From an uncultured Clostridia bacterium (GTDB taxonomy: Bacteria; Bacillota; Clostridia; TANB77; CAG-508), in NCBI GenBank assembly GCA_944389715.1, contig CALXNI010000106.1, forward strand, positions 1 to 16,975: a stretch of 16,975 bases of DNA, given 5' to 3'. The notes beneath the pieces are model-generated. The model was not told the DNA's origin and ran no database searches. It saw only the letters and a list, made by a program, of their open reading frames with translations. Position numbers and translations under genes: made by a program. Below are positions 14,123 through 16,975 of this stretch, piece by piece (within the stretch, counting starts at the first letter, position 1; each line of letters starts with the position of its first letter).

Positions 14123-14962
14123 TTAATTAATAAAATTACATTTTTTTATTAAATATGGTATTTTGCTTTCAAAATTTACACCATATGTATCTTTTTTATT
14201 TGTTTTATATGTATCATTAATAGTTTCCCATACATAATCTACTGAAATTTTTATAGCTTCTTCTACTAAATTTCCATTTACTATTGCTCCTACTAATGTA
14301 CTAGAAAATATATCTCCTGTGCCATGATATTTAACAGGTATTTTTTCTCTAAAATATGAAAAGAATACATTAGTATCTTTGTCATATGACATTACACCTA
14401 ATTCATTTTCTTTAAAGCTAACACCTGTAAGAATTACTTTTTTTGGTCCTAATTTACTTAAATCAATTAATATCTGTTTTATTTCTTCTTCCGTATATTT
14501 TTCTTTATACTCCATATTTAACATAGCACTTGCTTCTGTTAGATTTGGTACTACTATATCTGCCATTTTGCAAAGCTTTGCCATTTCGTCTGCAAACTCT
14601 TGGTTAAATCCTACATATAACTTTCCGTTATCTCCCATAACTGGATCTATAAATATAAAATTATCATTTGTTTTGAAAGTTTTAAAAAAATCTTTTAGTA
14701 TGTCTATTTGCTGTATTGATCCTAAATAACCGGTATATATTCCATCAAATTTAAAATTTTCTTCTTTCCAATGCTTTTGTATTAGGGGTATATCCTCACT
14801 TAAATCTCTAAATGTAAAATTTTTAAATTGTGTATGTGTTGAAAGTACAGCCGTTGGAACTATTGCTGTTTCTATTCCCATTGCTGATATTATAGGAAGT
14901 GCAACAGTTAGTGAGCATTTGCCTATACAAGATATATCTTGAATTGTTACTACTCTTTTCAT
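14123..14962 (-). CDS. pdxK: Pyridoxal/pyridoxamine kinase
   Basis: This ribokinase (PfkB)-superfamily kinase of the PdxK/PdxY type phosphorylates pyridoxal, pyridoxine or pyridoxamine for pyridoxal-phosphate salvage. The 279-residue protein starts MKRVVTIQDISCIGKCSLT, typical of this family. It also has TAVLSTHT (37-44), GYLGS (78-82), DPVMGDNGKLY (106-116), VPNLTEAS (138-145) and the catalytic anion-hole motif GTGDIFSS (214-221) with D217 as the likely base. Its ribosome binding site AAGGTGA contains the alkD stop codon (TGA), and the two genes are 4 bases apart, so translation is probably coupled. A pdxK or pdxY label cannot be decided from sequence alone. Downstream glgP needs pyridoxal phosphate, a loose functional link. 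Confidence 0.88.
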   Translation of the reverse strand: MKRVVTIQDISCIGKCSLTVALPIISAMGIETAIVPTAVLSTHTQFKNFTFRDLSEDIPLIQKHWKEENFKFDGIYTGYLGSIQQIDILKDFFKTFKTNDNFIFIDPVMGDNGKLYVGFNQEFADEMAKLCKMADIVVPNLTEASAMLNMEYKEKYTEEEIKQILIDLSKLGPKKVILTGVSFKENELGVMSYDKDTNVFFSYFREKIPVKYHGTGDIFSSTLVGAIVNGNLVEEAIKISVDYVWETINDTYKTNKKDTYGVNFESKIPYLIKKCNFIN

Positions 14963-14966
14963 TTTA

Positions 14967-15647
14967 TCACCTTTTCATTTTTCTTAAAAGTTCTTTTTGC
15001 TCATTTGTTATTCTATACGATTCAATTGCTTTTTGGATGGCTTTGTTGTATGTAAATTTATCTAAATTACAGTTTTCTAAAAATTTAACAGTTTTTTCAT
15101 AGTATTTAATTAAACAAATAGAAATTGCCCATGCATTTGCCATTTGAACATAATATTTGTCTGATTTTATTGTGTTCAAAATTTTCATTACAGTATCAAT
15201 ATATTCATCATTTATATAATAATCTAATAGCATTACTATTGCAAAGCGAAGTTCATATTCTTTATTAGATTTTAAATACTTTTCTATTACTCTAAACATT
15301 TCTTTTTGATGTTTTTTTGTTATTTTTAAACCTGCACAGAAAACATCACATACTCCCCAACTATTTATTTTAGGCACAAATTTATTAACTTTAGCAATTA
15401 TATTTTCTATACTTTCTTTATTTTTCAAGCCTATTATCATGCCTTGCAAAAGTAGTTCTTCATAATATTTATCTCCTATTTTAATTTCCTCTTGCTTATA
15501 TTTTTTTAGCAACTCTTTACCATAATTTCTTAAAACAGGAACTCTTATTCCAATTATATTATCAACATTTGGAGATAAGCTGCTATGAAATTCTTTATAT
15601 TTTTTGTCTTGCATATTAAATAAATCTTTTCTTATTTCTTCTTCCAT
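14967..15647 (-). CDS. alkD: AlkD-like DNA alkylation repair glycosylase
   Basis: This is an all-helical HEAT-repeat-like protein of the AlkC/AlkD DNA glycosylase family, which removes alkylated purines. The active-site set known from Bacillus cereus AlkD is recognisable: W97 and D101 in SWGVCD, R134 in YELRFA and W173 in ANAWAI. The chosen start is the ATG at 15647, 10 bases after GAGGGG, giving 226 aa. The TTG at 15656 lies almost on that site and is rejected. It is coupled with pdxK downstream. The 5' flank contains the GGGGTCAGACCCC palindrome. Confidence 0.9.
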   Translation of the reverse strand: MEEEIRKDLFNMQDKKYKEFHSSLSPNVDNIIGIRVPVLRNYGKELLKKYKQEEIKIGDKYYEELLLQGMIIGLKNKESIENIIAKVNKFVPKINSWGVCDVFCAGLKITKKHQKEMFRVIEKYLKSNKEYELRFAIVMLLDYYINDEYIDTVMKILNTIKSDKYYVQMANAWAISICLIKYYEKTVKFLENCNLDKFTYNKAIQKAIESYRITNEQKELLRKMKR

Positions 15648-15730
15648 TTTAACCAAACCCCTCTAATTTTAACTTTCAAATTATATATATAATAAGTCAA
15701 CATTATTTTTCAATATTTTTAAAAAGATTT

Positions 15731-15771
15731 AAAACAGGTAAAAAGGGGTCAGACCCCTTTTTCCCTGTTTT
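15731..15771. terminator. Long near-perfect palindrome acting as a bidirectional terminator
   Basis: Two 20-base arms (15731-15750 and 15752-15771) pair at 19 of 20 positions around a one-base loop, centred on GGGGTCAGACCCC. Each side carries an AAAAA/TTTTT block. It lies between the end of the 15800 gene and the start of alkD, so it can stop leftward transcription of the former. The GGGGTCAGACCCC core is a widely dispersed bacterial repeat, often seen near REP-type or IS200-like elements. Confidence 0.7.
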
Positions 15772-15799
15772 GGTAAGCTAGCTTAACAAAAAGCATTTT

Positions 15800-16879
15800 T
15801 TATTTTTCCACATATTCGTTTAATGCTTTTGTTTTGAAGTTTAATTCTCCTATTTCTGCTGTTGGTACAAATCCTGGTTTTGCATTTATAACATCTGGAA
15901 TTCTATTTACTACTGTTGCACATGTTAGTTCTACTGTTGCTGGTCTTTCGACTGTTATACTTGTATTTGGTTCTCCATATACTGTCCATTCGTTTTTATC
16001 AAAATCTTCTTTTGAATATACTTTACCAATACATTCTGATTCTATTGTTATTCCTTCTTCTGTTTCCGTTGTAACAATTGCACTCATTCCTGTTGCGTCT
16101 CCTGCTTTTACTGTCATTCCCAATGTTTCTGAATAAATGTCTTCTTTGTTTGTTGTTGGAACTGTTACTTGTGTTTGTGATTTTATCGTTAATCCTAATT
16201 TGTCACTTAACCATCCATTTGTATTCCACATATATGATGGTAAATATTCTCCTGACTCTATAATCTTTTGTCTTTCTTCATTGCTTATTTTATCTACACT
16301 TGCAACTTGTTTATCAAATTCTTCTAAAGTAAGCCCAGCTCCATGCGCATTTGCAAGTGCTATTCCATAATCTTCTACATTGTAGCTTGAGCTTCCTTTT
16401 ATTTTAGTAATTTTTTGTGTTGAGCCACAAATGCTTGTTATTAATTGTCCCCAGTATATATCTTGATATCCTGTTCCTACTATTGTGCATCCTGTTTGTT
16501 TTGCAAGTTCATCAATTTTTTTAGTTAAGTTAGGATTAGAGTTCCATGAATAAAATGCTTCTTCACATGTTGTTATTGCATTAATTCCAAGTTTTGCACA
16601 TAGCATTAAAGGTTCCTCTAGGTCTTTTAATAAACTCATTGTTTCAACAATACATACATCTGGTTTTGTTTGTTTTAGCATTTCTTCTGCATCTTTTAAA
16701 TCTATAACATTTACACCTAAGTTTTCTCCTCCTATTATTTCTCCTATATCTTTTCCTATTACTTCTGGATTTACATCAATTGCTCCAACTATTTCTGCTC
16801 CTTTTTCATATACATACCTCATTGTATATACACTCATTTTTCCTGCTCCATATTGTACAACTTTTAATTTTCTGTCCAT
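15800..16879 (-). CDS. 2,4-diaminopentanoate dehydrogenase-like NAD(P)-dependent oxidoreductase
   Basis: The 359-residue protein has an N-terminal Rossmann fold of the dihydrodipicolinate reductase type. The nucleotide loop is VVQYGAGKMS (7-16), followed by EIVGAIDVNPEVIGKDIGEI (29-48), with NAITTCEEAFYSW near 95-107. The C-terminal part (DIYSETLGMTVKAGDATGMSA, then TCATVVNRIPDVINAKPGFV) resembles clostridial 2,4-diaminopentanoate dehydrogenases, which act in oxidative ornithine fermentation. The other ornithine-pathway genes (ornithine racemase, aminomutase, thiolase-like subunits) are not in the window, so the substrate may differ. The ATG at 16879 follows AAAGGAG, and a plausible promoter lies just upstream. 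Family placement is fairly sure; the exact reaction is not. Confidence 0.7.
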   Translation of the reverse strand: MDRKLKVVQYGAGKMSVYTMRYVYEKGAEIVGAIDVNPEVIGKDIGEIIGGENLGVNVIDLKDAEEMLKQTKPDVCIVETMSLLKDLEEPLMLCAKLGINAITTCEEAFYSWNSNPNLTKKIDELAKQTGCTIVGTGYQDIYWGQLITSICGSTQKITKIKGSSSYNVEDYGIALANAHGAGLTLEEFDKQVASVDKISNEERQKIIESGEYLPSYMWNTNGWLSDKLGLTIKSQTQVTVPTTNKEDIYSETLGMTVKAGDATGMSAIVTTETEEGITIESECIGKVYSKEDFDKNEWTVYGEPNTSITVERPATVELTCATVVNRIPDVINAKPGFVPTAEIGELNFKTKALNEYVEK

Positions 16880-16908
16880 AAAACCACTCCTTTCTTTTAT
16901 ATGTATAC

Positions 16909-16938
16909 ATTATATACTTTTTGTACTAATTTATACAA
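16909..16938 (-). promoter_or_regulatory. Likely sigma-A promoter for the dehydrogenase gene
   Basis: On the minus strand TTGTAT (16933-16938) is followed after 18 bases by TATAAT (16909-16914), about 30 bases before the ATG, with AAAGGAG between. Confidence 0.55.
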
Positions 16939-16975
16939 GCTTTATTTTAATTTTATTGATTTATATTTTATTATA

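Overview
The window is AT-rich DNA that looks like a spore-forming, Gram-positive Clostridia-type bacterium. The evidence is strong GGAGG-type ribosome binding sites, a cotJABC spore-coat operon, a sortase with an IPQTG-tailed surface protein, AGA-dominated arginine codons, and a short pyruvate kinase. I cannot name the species. All genes lie on the minus strand except uridine kinase (762-1383) and an unknown membrane-anchored protein (8973-10097). No tRNA, rRNA, CRISPR array or transposase was seen, and no gap between genes exceeds 300 bases.

Layout. 1-145: right end of a small palindromic repeat element. 137-514: archaeal-type (CTP-dependent) riboflavin kinase homologue, divergent from uridine kinase. 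1437-2697: cotJA-cotJB-cotJC with overlapping genes. 2793-3023: small membrane protein. 3174-4614: pyruvate kinase. 4644-4776: a second repeat element. 4825-6164: cell-wall-anchored protein and its sortase. 6235-8797: alpha-glucan phosphorylase. 8973-10097: unknown membrane-anchored protein. 10103-13928: rdgB, a GT4 glycosyltransferase, galactokinase and type II pantothenate kinase, probably one operon. 13947-14102: third repeat element. 14123-15647: AlkD-like DNA glycosylase and pyridoxal kinase, coupled. 15800-16879: 2,4-diaminopentanoate dehydrogenase-like oxidoreductase. Metabolically the window touches glycogen breakdown, the last step of glycolysis, galactose entry, pyrimidine salvage, B-vitamin/cofactor phosphorylation (riboflavin, pantothenate, pyridoxal), and nucleotide and DNA sanitation.

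The most unusual signal concerns translation. Three essential-looking enzymes (uridine kinase, pyruvate kinase, alpha-glucan phosphorylase) are each split by a single extra base. In all three cases the break is an in-frame CGG codon. Skipping its C restores the family sequence and turns CGGA, CGGA and CGGG into the glycine codons GGA, GGA and GGG. By my hand count there are only four in-frame CGG codons in about 5,050 codons here, and three of them are these sites. The fourth, in the small membrane protein, is CGGC and needs no shift. This suggests that CGG, perhaps specifically CGG followed by a purine, acts as a +1 frameshift or quadruplet codon, or is an untranslatable codon that ribosomes bypass. 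Systematic sequencing error and real pseudogenes remain alternatives.

A second theme is a family of short intergenic palindromic elements. They have AAATTGTAATTT ends and hairpins whose stems differ between copies while a CTACA flank stays constant.
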